From positions 2,418,001 through 2,482,000 of the forward strand of contig LATX02000001.1 in assembly GCA_001466705.2 (NCBI GenBank): DNA of 64,000 bases. Reading direction: 5' to 3'. How positions within the stretch are numbered: the stretch's first letter is position 1; each line of letters starts with the position of its first letter. This DNA is from Moniliophthora roreri. Taxonomy: Eukaryota; Basidiomycota; Agaricomycetes; Agaricales; Marasmiaceae. A program made the position numbers and the translations under genes. The notes under the pieces are model-generated. The model worked only from the letters and a program-made list of their open reading frames with translations. It did no database searches and had not been told where the DNA came from. This document shows positions 47,901-58,369 of the stretch, in pieces.

Positions 47901-49438
47901 GTCTTTTAGCCTTTCGATCATGGCTGCACGAGGTGAGGGTACGTACCATATAGAGAAGATCGCATTGATGTCCACTTCCAGCTCGGCCTTCTCAGCCTCG
48001 TTCAACGGTTCTTCATCCATTCTTCTACCAGAGCGTGATTGACCATTATTAGAACGACTCGTAGACCCATTCCGGCTCACGTCGTCCAACGAGGAACTCA
48101 GTCCGGTTTTGAGCACAAAATCCTTCAACCGCTTCTCACCCCAACCGGAGAATCCAGGCGCATGTCTTGCACTCAACCACCCCAGTTCCTTCCCATGACA
48201 CTTGCCTGATAACCATCTCTTCCGGTACCCAATCACACCATTGAACTCCTTCACGATCTTCCGTAGTGCGGGTAATAGTCCCAATACGATGGTCAAAACC
48301 GTTAGAGCTATAATTCTGGGTCGAACATTGAATGAATCTCCTTCACCAGGTTCGGCGCGTTTCCTGAGATTAGTTCCCAAATTAACCGTACTAATATTGC
48401 CACTATCCAACAGCTCCAGGACACGCATGAGACTGAGGTCTTGCAATACAGAATACGATCCTCCAAATTCGGACGTGGTAGGTTGCTTCGCGAGGCACGG
48501 CGTGTTTATGAGGTAAAGCGGCAAGGCACCTGCGAGACCAAGAATAGTCCAACCTAATGCAATCAAGAAAGCGATCCAAAGTACGCGTTGGCTAAGTTGT
48601 TCGTCTGAAGGGAAATTTTCTGCATCATCGTGAGCGGATCGACCGTATTTCGTCGCATCGTCGTCATCGGGAAGTGATGGAACCAAAGGAACACCTGGGA
48701 AAAGCCACGCGAAGAAGCCCGAACCTAGTGGTTTAGGTCGGATCCTTTTCGCCGCCGGAGCAAGGTTCCGTCAGCCTCTCCTTGCACAGCTATGGGAAGA
48801 TAGCAACGCACTCCTGTTGAATAAACCATTCCCTCACTGCGTAAATTTGTCTGAAACGCGGTCGCAATATGGCGAACAGCAGCTGTCAAGGATGAATGTT
48901 TGAGTAATGTGGTAACCGATGTGTAACATTGAACACGTACCCAGATAAGCAACCCAACGGCAGAGAACAGGACCAACGACGCGATTAAACCTCCTGACTG
49001 AGCGTCCAAACCGTTCCCAAGACATACTGGCGCTTGACTGGAAATATGACCGGGGTTTTGCTCCGGAAGTGCAGTGCCGGAAGTAGATGGAGACGAGCTG
49101 GGAAGGGTAGATGTAGGAAACAGGGACCCAGAATTCATTGTGGCCGTCACGACGGACTGCGAAAAAGACGTGAATGTGGTAGACTGGTCGACGACGGTCG
49201 ATACTGGAACAGAAGTAGTGAATGTTGTACTGAAAATTCCGGAAGTTGAAGCTCCAGATGAACCACTAGCTCCGGTCAATGATCCTGTTCCTGTTGATTG
49301 AGATTGAGGAGGCTGAGTGTTTGTCGGTGGCGTGGACGGCTTGGTTTCTGAGGTTGGGGGGGTACCTCCAGTATCGGATGAACCGTCGGTATTGTGTCTG
49401 CGAGGAAGAGAACGTCGGTCATTATTGAATCTTGTCAT
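44995..49438 (-). CDS. CSC1/OSCA-type (DUF221) stress-gated cation channel
   Basis: Member of the CSC1/OSCA/TMEM63 family, calcium-permeable channels opened by osmotic or mechanical stress. The first exons encode a Ser/Thr/Pro-rich region of about 150 residues, then TM GLIASLVLFSAVGLLIWV and the family motif ILRPRFRQIYA. Next come further TM segments (WIAFLIALGWTILGLAGALP; LTVLTIVLGLLPALRKIV) and a conserved block GWLSARHAPGFSGWGEKRLK. A long cytosolic region follows. The 7TM part includes FYFLTIVCALWIIAVGALLF, VIIQVAIIFPGLLILQPMN and LLALQPILLGLIFLSRRIW. The C-terminus has APPPIIWLPNDIPGVGKSEA. Roughly 1,250-1,300 residues in about ten exons. The family call is good; ion selectivity is inferred. 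Confidence 0.8.
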
Positions 49439-50025
49439 TATAGTTCGTTAAGAGGCTTTTCGAAGTTTCGAGTGCCTCTGTGAGGTATATCGTCTGGGAG
49501 AAAAGAACGTCAGAATTTCCCTCCCGCCAAAATTTCCGAGCAGTGCTATCAACCAACCTAACCCCAATTGGGTGCAACAGTTGCACGCGGGTGCCTTGGA
49601 GTTTCGAGTAACTTTTTCTTTTTTTTTCCCCTTGAAAGACCTTCCAGAGGCAAAATGAGAGGACTACTCAAGTCAAGAATGAACAATTCGAATGAGGGAC
49701 GTATGATACGAGATAACGATAGGTGGGAATATACACAGGGTAGTCTACAATGCACCTTGTCAGAAGCCCGGTCGTTGTCATAACGGCAGACAAATGACGG
49801 AGGCACCGTAAAAAATACAAAGGCTGGGCAACATGGATATCGAGCCTGGCTCGAGTTATGGTTCTGTCAGTGTTCTGTCCGAATCCTGTCACGGAGTTGT
49901 CGGATCGTGGTGGTTCTGAGGGGCTCCCATACTATCAATGTTTAACTGTCAGCAATGACAAAGTTCACAAGGCTGACTTACTCACCACAGGACATTGAAC
50001 CCTATCTTCAACCTTAGACCGAATA
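49439..50025. other. Intergenic, upstream of the channel gene
   Basis: About 590 bases between two minus-strand genes, with a T-run at 49617-49628. No supported gene. Confidence 0.45.
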
Positions 50026-50214
50026 TTAGGACTGTATCGTGTATGTCCCATCCTTCTCTAATACCATCTTTGAACGCTCCTGTAACCACGGCGGGGGGTT
50101 CCCGTCCATCTCTGGTGATAAGGAGTCGTTCTTCCTCTTCTTGTGAACTTTGCTTTTGTTCATAGCATCGCCGGGCATCTCCTGAGCCTTAGATTTGCTA
50201 GGTACGCACCCCAT
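50026..50214 (-). CDS. Small probable N-myristoylated protein
   Basis: A 62-residue intronless frame beginning MGCVPSKSKAQEMPG. Gly2 with Ser6 fits the N-myristoylation signal, and Cys3 beside it is a likely palmitoylation site, so the product would be anchored to a membrane. The body is basic (KSKVHKKRKND) and then reads GNPPPWLQERSKMVLEKDG before ending TIQS. The function is not recognised. It is short, but the lipid-anchor signal at the exact start and the polar, non-repetitive body argue for a real gene. It might be missed by automated annotation. Confidence 0.55.
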   Translation of the reverse strand: MGCVPSKSKAQEMPGDAMNKSKVHKKRKNDSLSPEMDGNPPPWLQERSKMVLEKDGTYTIQS

Positions 50215-50948
50215 TCTACCTGTCGGCTAACGGTTAGATTAGAACGCAAAGGATGAACAAAAGGACCCACCAAGTGGTTAAGTGGAGAGAACTGTTCGGC
50301 TGAAATCTAATGTCTTGACCATTTTATAGAATTTAGAGCGACCACGGTAACGATAGCGAATGATGTGTACCGGATGCTTGATGCCAATTTGCGCTGGAGT
50401 ATCTTGGTGTCAACACCCAATAAGCCAGTGGGAGAGTCCTCGCGAGTGCCTTGAGCCAAATGAAGCGACAAAGTTTTGCGAAAGAGCACTGGGACGGCTT
50501 GCAAAGGTTTTCTGGAATTCTAGACATCGGCAGCCAATGTTTTCTAACGTTCTTCAACGCCAGAAGGTGTATTTTTGGATTCAGGGATGCACACGATGCA
50601 CAGGCCGCTCCAATCCATCATATGTTGCAGAAGGAGATGTGGAAGGGTGGGAGGCGACTCAGAGTCTAGACCGACCCCAAGGTGTGTATCACGACATACC
50701 AAGAGTTCCATCTGGCAACCAGTCTGAATGAAAGGGTCTCGAAGCGCCAATTATGATTGGCCATAGACCTTCCTATAGCCAGGATCCGGAACGCCTAAAG
50801 AGAGCCAATGAAAATGAGTTTTTCTGGGCCAAGAACGATGTTGGTAGAGAGAAAGGTTAAACGTGAGAATTTTTTGGAAGGGACACGTTTCGGCGTCGTT
50901 GGCGCGCACTGACCACCTTTTCTCGCTTCACCTTGACCGTGGTCGACA
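50215..50948. other. Intergenic, divergent promoters
   Basis: About 730 bases between the small lipid-anchored gene (-) and SLY1 (+). A plus-strand frame at 50360-50731 has no motif and no conservation that I can judge. The region should hold both promoters. Confidence 0.45.
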
Positions 50949-53462
50949 ATGTCGAGCTCGGCGTTGAAACAGGTTCGTATCTCGCGTATGTCATTACCTA
51001 TTTATACTGAACTCCTCACTATCGCAGACAACGCCGACGACATTACAGCAAGCTCAAACGAATGCTTTACTTTCACTCCTGAATCTCAATAACCCAGTTG
51101 ACACATCTACTACACCATCTTCGACACTCTCTGCTGGTAAATCAACGTCGAGCTCAAGCTCTGGCTTTGCAACGCCGCCATCATCAGGACCTCCTGTATT
51201 CAAAATCTTGGTACTTGACCAGCAAACCAAGGATGTTCTGGCAACAGTTCTACGTGTTCAAGATCTCCGGGACGTGGGTGTAACGCTACACGTGTGAGTA
51301 TTAGACCGTTATCAGCATCACACGAAGTACTGAGTGCAGGACAGGCAGCTGCATTCAACGCGACCTTCACTGCCGGACGTTCCAGCGGTGTACTTTGTTT
51401 CACCAACACTTGCAAACGTACGACGGATAGCCGAAGATCTACGCAAGAACTTATATGAGTCGTTCCATCTCAATTTTGTTGAACCTCTTCCACGGCATCT
51501 ATTGGAGGAGCTAGCAGCCTCAGTTTCTCAGGATGGTACCGAGGAGTCTATCGAACAGGTGTGGACGATCCTAGTTCTTACACCCTGCATAAGCTGATTT
51601 TCCTTATCAAGGTTATAGATCAGTACTTATCTTTTATCGCCCCTTCCCCATCTCTCTTCTCTCTGCTACCACCATCGACACCTCAGCCTCCCGCGGCAAA
51701 CGTGTCGGTATCTGCGCCTTCTACCTCTACAGTCCCGCCCTCAACCTACACTATCCTTAACTCGCCTTCATCAACCGAACAGGACATAGAAAATGAGATC
51801 GAACGAGTTGCGAGCGGTCTTTTCAGTGTCATAGCTACCATAGGCGCGTTGACTACTATCATTTATGAATTTGCCGGACGTGAAACTGACCATACTTGCA
51901 GGCCATGTCCCATTTATTCGTGCGCCCCGGGGTAACGCAGCAGAAATGATAGCTAAAAAGCTTGAAACCAAGATACGAGACGCGCTCATAACCCCACGGA
52001 CATACTCTGCTGTTCAACCATCTTCACTCTTTTCACAAGATGCAACCGGTTTATCTAATCTACAAAGACCTCGTAAGTCTGCTACGCCGGTTATGTTGTA
52101 CTCACCACCTGAATCTGTGCCACAGTCCTACTAGTCCTCGACCGAAACGTCGATCTCACCTCCACTATCTCCCACGGTTGGACATACCAGGCCCTTGTTT
52201 CCGACTGTCTTTCTATCAAACTAAATCGAGTCGTGGTTTCTCAGCCGCAACCCAAATCCTACGATCTCGATGCTAAAGATTTTTTCTGGACTCGAAATGC
52301 TGCGAATCCTTTCCCACAAGTGGCAGAGGAGATCGATTCGGAGCTGAACAAGTATAAGCAGGATGCGGCTGAGATCACTAGGAGTACGGGTGTGAGCGAT
52401 GTTAATGATATCTCGCAGCTGTGAGTTTCTCTCCATTTAGACCATGACAAGAATACTGATCGAGTTCGCAGAGATCTCTCCACGAATGCGGCACATTTGA
52501 AGACAGCAATCACTCAGCTGCCAGAGTTGACAGCACGAAAGGCCATCTTGGATACGCATATGAATATCGCGACTGCGCTGCTGGAGCAGATAAAGAAACG
52601 TGGTCTCGACGAACTGTTCAGTATAGAGGAGGCGATCAACAAGCAGACTGTCGCCACTGTACTGGAAACTCTGCGTAGTAAACGTGAGGATGGAGAGTTT
52701 GCGCCGCAGGACAAGCTCCGCCTTGTGCTCCTGTTCTACCTCTCCTCACCCGATAATGCACTCAGTAAAGAGGACATTGCCGAGTTGGAAAAGGAGCTGA
52801 AGACAGCTGGTGCGGATACTTCTGCGTTTGACTATGTTCGACGTACAAGGGAGATATCACGTATGTCACTGAGTGTCGCAGCCGGCACGGGATCGTCCAC
52901 ACCACTTGGAGGGTCCGTGAGCCAGGGCGGCGAGTTATTCAAAGGATTTAGCGCGTTTGGGAATAAGGCATGTCTATCTGATGAAATCTTTGATTCGAAT
53001 GTTTACTGATAAATATGATCTTATTACCTTTAGCTCACTGACCGTCTGAAAGAAGGCGGCTTAGAGAACCTTATCTCAGGTGTGAAGAACTTTCTGCCTG
53101 CGAACAAGCTTCTTCCTGTCACCCGCTTGACAGAGGCATTGATGGATTCGTCCGCCGCGTCGAATGCATCTCTCGCCGAGACAGATGAATACATTTTCCT
53201 TGATCCCCGTGCGCCCAAGAGCCAACATCAACCGCAATATCCAGGCGCAGGTGGCAGTGGGGGTGGGCAGAGGGCAAGGAGGATGGCGTTTAATGAGAGT
53301 GTTGTTTTTGTTGTTGGTGGCGCCGGATATGTCGAGTACGGTAATCTGGAAGAGTGGGCTGGGAAGACAGGAAAGAGGGTGACATATGGTGGGACAGAGA
53401 TTGTTGATCCTGGAGGGTTCGTGAAGATTTTGGAGGGATTGGGGAAGGCAGGCAGTAGCTAG
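50949..53462 (+). CDS. SLY1: SLY1-like Sec1/Munc18 vesicle-fusion protein
   Basis: SM-family protein that binds the syntaxin Sed5 and promotes SNARE assembly in ER-Golgi transport. Start at 50949 (MSSSALKQ), then an intron. Domain landmarks in order: [103 protein letters not shown], and [20 protein letters not shown]. The C-terminus has [39 protein letters not shown] and ends GLGKAGSS. About nine exons and roughly 690 residues. The GG-YVEY block and the NFLP..LLPVTR block are typical of SLY1 rather than VPS33 or VPS45. A Pro/Ser-rich insert lies near residues 200-230. Confidence 0.92.
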
Positions 53463-53901
53463 AAATGCGTTTGCTTGGACGTAAAGGCTTACCAGAATGG
53501 GTAAAGGTACTGAATATTGTATTTCAAACTTTGGCTTGTTTCTTGGGATGAGGCACCGAGGTGTTTAGCCGAGACACGTGAAGTTGCTACAGGCTGCTAC
53601 TCCGCCCAGCGCCTATTTGCAACAGCTCGTTTCAAAGCCAACCGCAACGCAAGAGCTTAGCGGCAGTCCAGACTTGACTAATACGAAATGCACTATGGGT
53701 GTTTACGCTCTGCGGCTTTAACATGCATCCAATAGGAGCTCCGACGAATCCTCAAACATGGAACATTGGCCTAGACCTTGGCCCTGCCTGCCAGTGCCAT
53801 CTTGCCATCTTGCGTGCGTGTTTTACATATTTGGAATACCTGAAGATAAAAAGGCAATCTTGATTCTTTACTTTCCGCTCTTGGATCCCTCCTGACTATC
53901 A
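53463..53901. other. Intergenic, no gene seen
   Basis: About 440 bases between SLY1 and the F-box-like gene, both on the plus strand. Nothing recognised. Confidence 0.45.
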
Positions 53902-55245
53902 ATGGTTGAAATCCACACTCATCTTCACGAAACGACTAGAACAGGGATCCTTTCGCTGCCATTCGAAATCCTTGGAGTGGTCTGTGGACATTGCACATCC
54001 TACAACGCCGACGCGCCCCTAATCCTCTCCCTCGTCAACCGCACCTTTCATGCAGTTGTACACGGTACGCCTCGAGCTTGGTCCAAGCTCAAACTTTCGC
54101 AATCCCAGGGTAGCGAGAGGAGTCTCGTGCGCAAAGCTGGACTGTGGTTCGCGCGCGCATGCGAGTGCGGTCTGGATTTATTCGTTGACATCACCGGCGA
54201 CCAAACCCTACCTTTCCTCATCGCCTTCCTCTCACACCATCGGGAAAACATCCTCACATTGAACGTCCAATCCACCACCGAGCTGAAAGCTTACGATTTC
54301 CTTGATGCCATTTTCCCGTCCAAGCCGACTTCCTGCCCCACTCATCCCGCACACCTCCGAAACCTACGACTGCGAATAACATCCGACATTACTCAAGCTG
54401 CTCCATCCTCATGGTCTCCTGTATGGAACTCATTCGACAGGTTTCCAGGATTAAGGTCATTGAAGTTGACCAACCACATTCTCCCTGCACTACCTACTCC
54501 TAATCTATCCAGTCTCCACACGCTTTGTATCTTACGACCACTGCGTGCACCTCCTTTGGCTACACATAAAATTGCACGTCTAATCAGGAGTGCGCCGATG
54601 TTGGAAGTCTTGGAGGTCGATACGCGAATTTCTGTTACTCCTGGAGTGGAGGGAGGCATTGAAACGAACAGACTACAAAAGTTGAGCCTAAGGACGAACA
54701 ATCTTCCCAGTGTCCTCAGCTTGGTTGCTCCTGCTACCCTTGAGGAGCTGCGACTAATAGACCTCGATGGCAGACGCGTCGGCGCTGCTTTTCAGCTGGG
54801 TGCAGCGGTAAAACGGATATCCCTGGGCAGACTTCGCTCCTTGGAAGTGTCAGGGGTTTCCTTCACCTCTAATGGTGCGGAGAATTGGCAATGGTGTATC
54901 AACCATATGGGAAAGCTGGAGAGTATGTCCATCAGCGACTTCCACGGCGACAGCTCAAACCTCGTCTCGCTACTCACTGCTGGAGCATGTAGCGACCTGC
55001 GATATGTATGCCTATCGGGCCTCAAAGCCCTTTCTCCTCTTCAAAAGCTGAAAATGGCTCGACCGGATGTGACAGTGGAGTGGGAGACCGTAGCTAGTCG
55101 AACGAGGGTGTTCGAGATTGGTGTGGGTTCTCCGAGTTCCATGTTTGAAATACAAAGAGAAGCAGAGCAAGAAGGACAGGTCAAAAACGTCATAGGCCAT
55201 TGTTCTGGAGAAATAAGGATGAATGATATTGATGAATTTTGGTAG
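53902..55245 (+). CDS. F-box-like protein with LRR-type repeats
   Basis: Intronless 447-residue gene. The N-terminus GILSLPFEILGVVCGHCTSY with LILSLVNRTFHAVVHGTPRAWSKL, read as two pieces, matches the degenerate F-box of the large mushroom F-box family (LP.EIL, then V.R.W). The rest has weak leucine-rich repeats such as LRSLKLTNHILPALPTPNL, LEVLEVDTRISVT and LRSLEVSGVSFTSNG. Such proteins probably act as substrate adaptors of SCF ubiquitin ligases, although many copies in these fungi have no known target. No intron and no membrane segment. Mutant or truncated copies are common, but this one is open throughout. Confidence 0.75.
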   Translation: MVEIHTHLHETTRTGILSLPFEILGVVCGHCTSYNADAPLILSLVNRTFHAVVHGTPRAWSKLKLSQSQGSERSLVRKAGLWFARACECGLDLFVDITGDQTLPFLIAFLSHHRENILTLNVQSTTELKAYDFLDAIFPSKPTSCPTHPAHLRNLRLRITSDITQAAPSSWSPVWNSFDRFPGLRSLKLTNHILPALPTPNLSSLHTLCILRPLRAPPLATHKIARLIRSAPMLEVLEVDTRISVTPGVEGGIETNRLQKLSLRTNNLPSVLSLVAPATLEELRLIDLDGRRVGAAFQLGAAVKRISLGRLRSLEVSGVSFTSNGAENWQWCINHMGKLESMSISDFHGDSSNLVSLLTAGACSDLRYVCLSGLKALSPLQKLKMARPDVTVEWETVASRTRVFEIGVGSPSSMFEIQREAEQEGQVKNVIGHCSGEIRMNDIDEFW

Positions 55246-55624
55246 CTAATGAGAATCATGTATCATATTTAGTATTTAGATACCTGATCATTCTTACTTA
55301 CATACCTAGATTCGAATTGTCCAGATTGTCTTCGCTGTAGCGGAGTCGATGAAGCGGCAGTTGGATGAGGATGAGGATGTATACAGAATACGTAGTCGGG
55401 TGTGGAGCAAATCATCTGTCCGATGAGGACACACATCACTCGCCGTCGACAGTGTGTGTCTGCAGTCTGGGTACTCGAGACTAAATGCGTTGTTGATCTG
55501 TACAACATGCTTCGATTATATACACTGCTCTACATAGAATACACCCACTCTTCCATCGAAATTCCCCAAGAAAATAATAAAATAACAAAACTAGTAGTAG
55601 TTCCCGTTCAAGATGTCACCAGAG
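55246..55624. other. Intergenic, convergent 3' ends
   Basis: About 380 AT-rich bases between the F-box-like gene (+) and monooxygenase copy 3 (-). It holds both 3' ends; no gene is seen. Confidence 0.45.
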
Positions 55625-57322
55625 TTAACAGGACCTGAAAACGCCTTCATCGTACAACCTCTGAATGAAAGACTCCACCTCTTTTTGAACGTCATAGTTC
55701 CAGACCGGTTCCCATTGACCCCTCAGTCTTTCAGCCACCATCGAAGCGTCTAATTTGCCAGGATGGTAACTATCATAGGTTTCACCAGCACACGTACTCC
55801 GTTCTAACACCGAGTTTGCGCGGGGAGGCCTAACGGTGTTATACAGATTAGCATGAAAGTCAATGTGAGTTGATCTCGAATGAGAATTGAATACTGACAT
55901 CTATATTAGACTTGTTCGTTTGAGGATGCTTTAAAAATTCAGTAAGTGTAAAAACATCCTCAAAACCTTGGCCAACTCCAGCGCCGAGATGCGGTAACAT
56001 TCCATGGGCCTACAAAGACTCGTAAGCTCGGCTAGATGAGCTTCTAACTGCGAATGAAATACCGCGTCTCCGACCAAAACTACTCTATCTCGAACATAGC
56101 TTTGCAGTGGAGGTATGCACGCATGGATAGACCACTTGCTCGGGTTCTTGAGGTGATCAAGTATGATTTGGGCATCTGGACCCCACCCCTCGTAGCTTGC
56201 TTTCAGTTCTTCATGCGGCACAGACTTTACCCAGGGAAGGGGTAGTTCAGATCCCTTAGGTTTGTCGTGATCAGCAACAAAGGCAACTACGTTTATCTGC
56301 TTTGCATTAGCACTTGTACCGGGGCATTAAGCATGTAGACGCACTAATCGACCGTCGTTGATTGAGAAGCAAACAATGTGCTGGGTTCACGTTGATGAGT
56401 GATATATATCTTGTACAAGCAAAGACTGCACTTACACCTCCGTTTCCAATGAAACACACTGGGCGCCTAGATAGCTCTGTCTTGATACCCGCACGCACCA
56501 AATCCTCATAAGCAACAAGGCCTCGGTATGTAGCGGTATTTGTGAAGACTAGGGTTGGAGAATCTTTTTCGGTGACGAAGTTTCGAGCGACGCTGCGAAT
56601 ACCGTCGGCCTCGATCACGACGTCTGCTTCGTGAGTTGTCCCATCGGAGAAATGTAGGACAGTGTGACCGGCGTCAGTGGAAGCCAAGGCAGTACAACGT
56701 TTGTGGAAGTGAGTGATGGCTGGATCAAGAAGTTCCACCACAGCGTCTAGAAATGCAGGTCTAGGCGAAGATGTGCTGTGAGTATCCTGGGCTGCCCAAC
56801 GGAAATAATCAAACACCTACCTAAATATTCCGACGCCCATCTGCTGATCTGGATTCGTTATTGACGCTTCATACTACGAATTCGTCAGAAACAATCCACG
56901 TTGAAATAAAATGAAAGTGCACATCGAAGACAAGCTCATGAGGCGCAATTCCAGAGACAAAATTGAAAATTCGCATTGCTGGCTCGACTTGATCTGAGTG
57001 AGCAATTACTGCTTGGAGTAGACCTAGTCCATCGAGAGCTCGCAGAGCATTGGGGCCTATTCAACTTATTGGTCAAAGGATTCGAATCCATGTACGCCGT
57101 ACCCACCCAGACCCACACCTGCGCCGACTTCTCCGAACTTGGCCTGTAAACAGAAAGGATATCATTATGAGGCGCGTTTCCTTGGAATGAAGGTTCACTG
57201 ACAGCCGCTTCGAAGACTTGCACTGGCACTCCGGCTCGAGCAAGACCATAAGCAGCAGCAGCTCCGGACATCCCCCCTCCTACTATTGCAACGTTGAAGT
57301 CCTTCCCGGGTAAAGTAGTCAT
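55625..57322 (-). pseudogene. FAD-dependent monooxygenase copy 3, damaged
   Basis: Third paralogue, most like copy 5. Start at 57322 gives MTTLPGKDFNVAIVGGGMSG, with the dinucleotide-binding glycines intact. GD motif VVLVGDA-AHGMLPHLGAGVGQ is present. Two changes stand out. In the DG motif the usual VIGADG reads VIEADG (codon at 56610-56612), replacing a nearly invariant Gly. In the last intron the acceptor and the first exon codons (AG-CGAGTATT in copy 4) are missing, leaving no usable AG in frame before NLYNTVRPPRANS (about 55830-55890). Read-through of the intron meets a stop. All other splice sites match the sister copies. The enzyme is therefore probably inactive or lacks its C-terminal 75 or so residues, but a shortened product could still be made. 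Confidence 0.68.
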
Positions 57323-58369
57323 GAGAGTAAAGTTGTAGCTGAATGTTAGGGAAATCTGGTTTAATGATTTATTTGAGGTCGCTTTGGGTGCTTTTGAATG
57401 CTTATGGGATATCCAAAAGCATTCAGAGAAACACCGGTGCTCAGAGGGTAGACCGTCCAGAAATCGGACCTGAAGTTAATGAACCACGTCCCAACCTCTT
57501 ATCGGACGACCGCATCATGAAATGAGTACAGGTGCTTCAAGGCCGCCGGAGTTGGATGTCGATAGATTCCAGACCACATCTCCGTTGCCGGTCTGATGAG
57601 GCCATTGACGACCTAAGTATGTATCAAACATTCAATATAATACTCTACCCGCTGAAGTAAACGTACCTTTTCTTAGCTCAGCGGTTTTATTTTATTTGTA
57701 CTTTCTTGTCCTCTGAATGTTATAGTATATTTAGTATAAGCCGATCCGCTAGAAAGTGAATACTAGTACTCACTTTCAGCTCCTTGAGTCTCGTTCGTTA
57801 GCACCATAATTATACTTGTTTTGGGATACAAGGAACGATTACATCACATATCATGTCCTCCTTATTTCTTTCCGTGAGACACGGGAGCGCCGCCGGGAAG
57901 GAGGTTGAGCAAAGAGCGCTCATTCTAATCTTGTAACTTATGAAAACCAGGAATCTGATCGTTGCAAGAGTTCGAGTAGAGTCTGCATCCTACGAACTCA
58001 AACCGTGTTGTTACTCGAGACTGCGCAGAGTGACGTTGTCCGCATTAATTATGAATATCGCAGGTTGAGTCTGGGACACACTGCACATTCTAAAAACGTT
58101 CTGACGAGGTTCAGCGCTTCATTATGTACGTGAACCCACCGTGTGCATGAGGTATTCAGAGACAGGAGGTGTGGCTGGAAACCTGGATCGCCGGTCCGAT
58201 ATTTGATGAGGAACACAGGACTGTAGTCTGCCGTCGGAGTAGTAAGGCTCAACAACCCCTCGTAGACTGGCATTTGGTGTGTAGTCGAAAATGACAAATA
58301 GCATCTGCAGCAGTTAATTATTACATATACGCAATATGTTGTTACAAGCCATACCCTATATGAAACGCT
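57323..58369. other. Intergenic between monooxygenase copies 3 and 4
   Basis: About 1.05 kb. A minus-strand stretch at about 58049-58304 is open in two overlapping frames, one reading YSPVFLIKYRTGDPGFQPHL, but no family is recognised. It also contains the promoter of copy 3. Confidence 0.4.

Noticed and set aside
48202..48516. 104-codon plus-strand frame
   Set aside because: It is antisense to conserved channel exons and has no independent support.
52259..52513. Minus-strand frames within SLY1
   Set aside because: They are shadows of SLY1 exons and cross its introns.
57070..57100. GGATTCGAATCC, resembling a tRNA T-loop
   Set aside because: It sits within a monooxygenase intron and no cloverleaf can be built around it. 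I found no convincing tRNA in the window.
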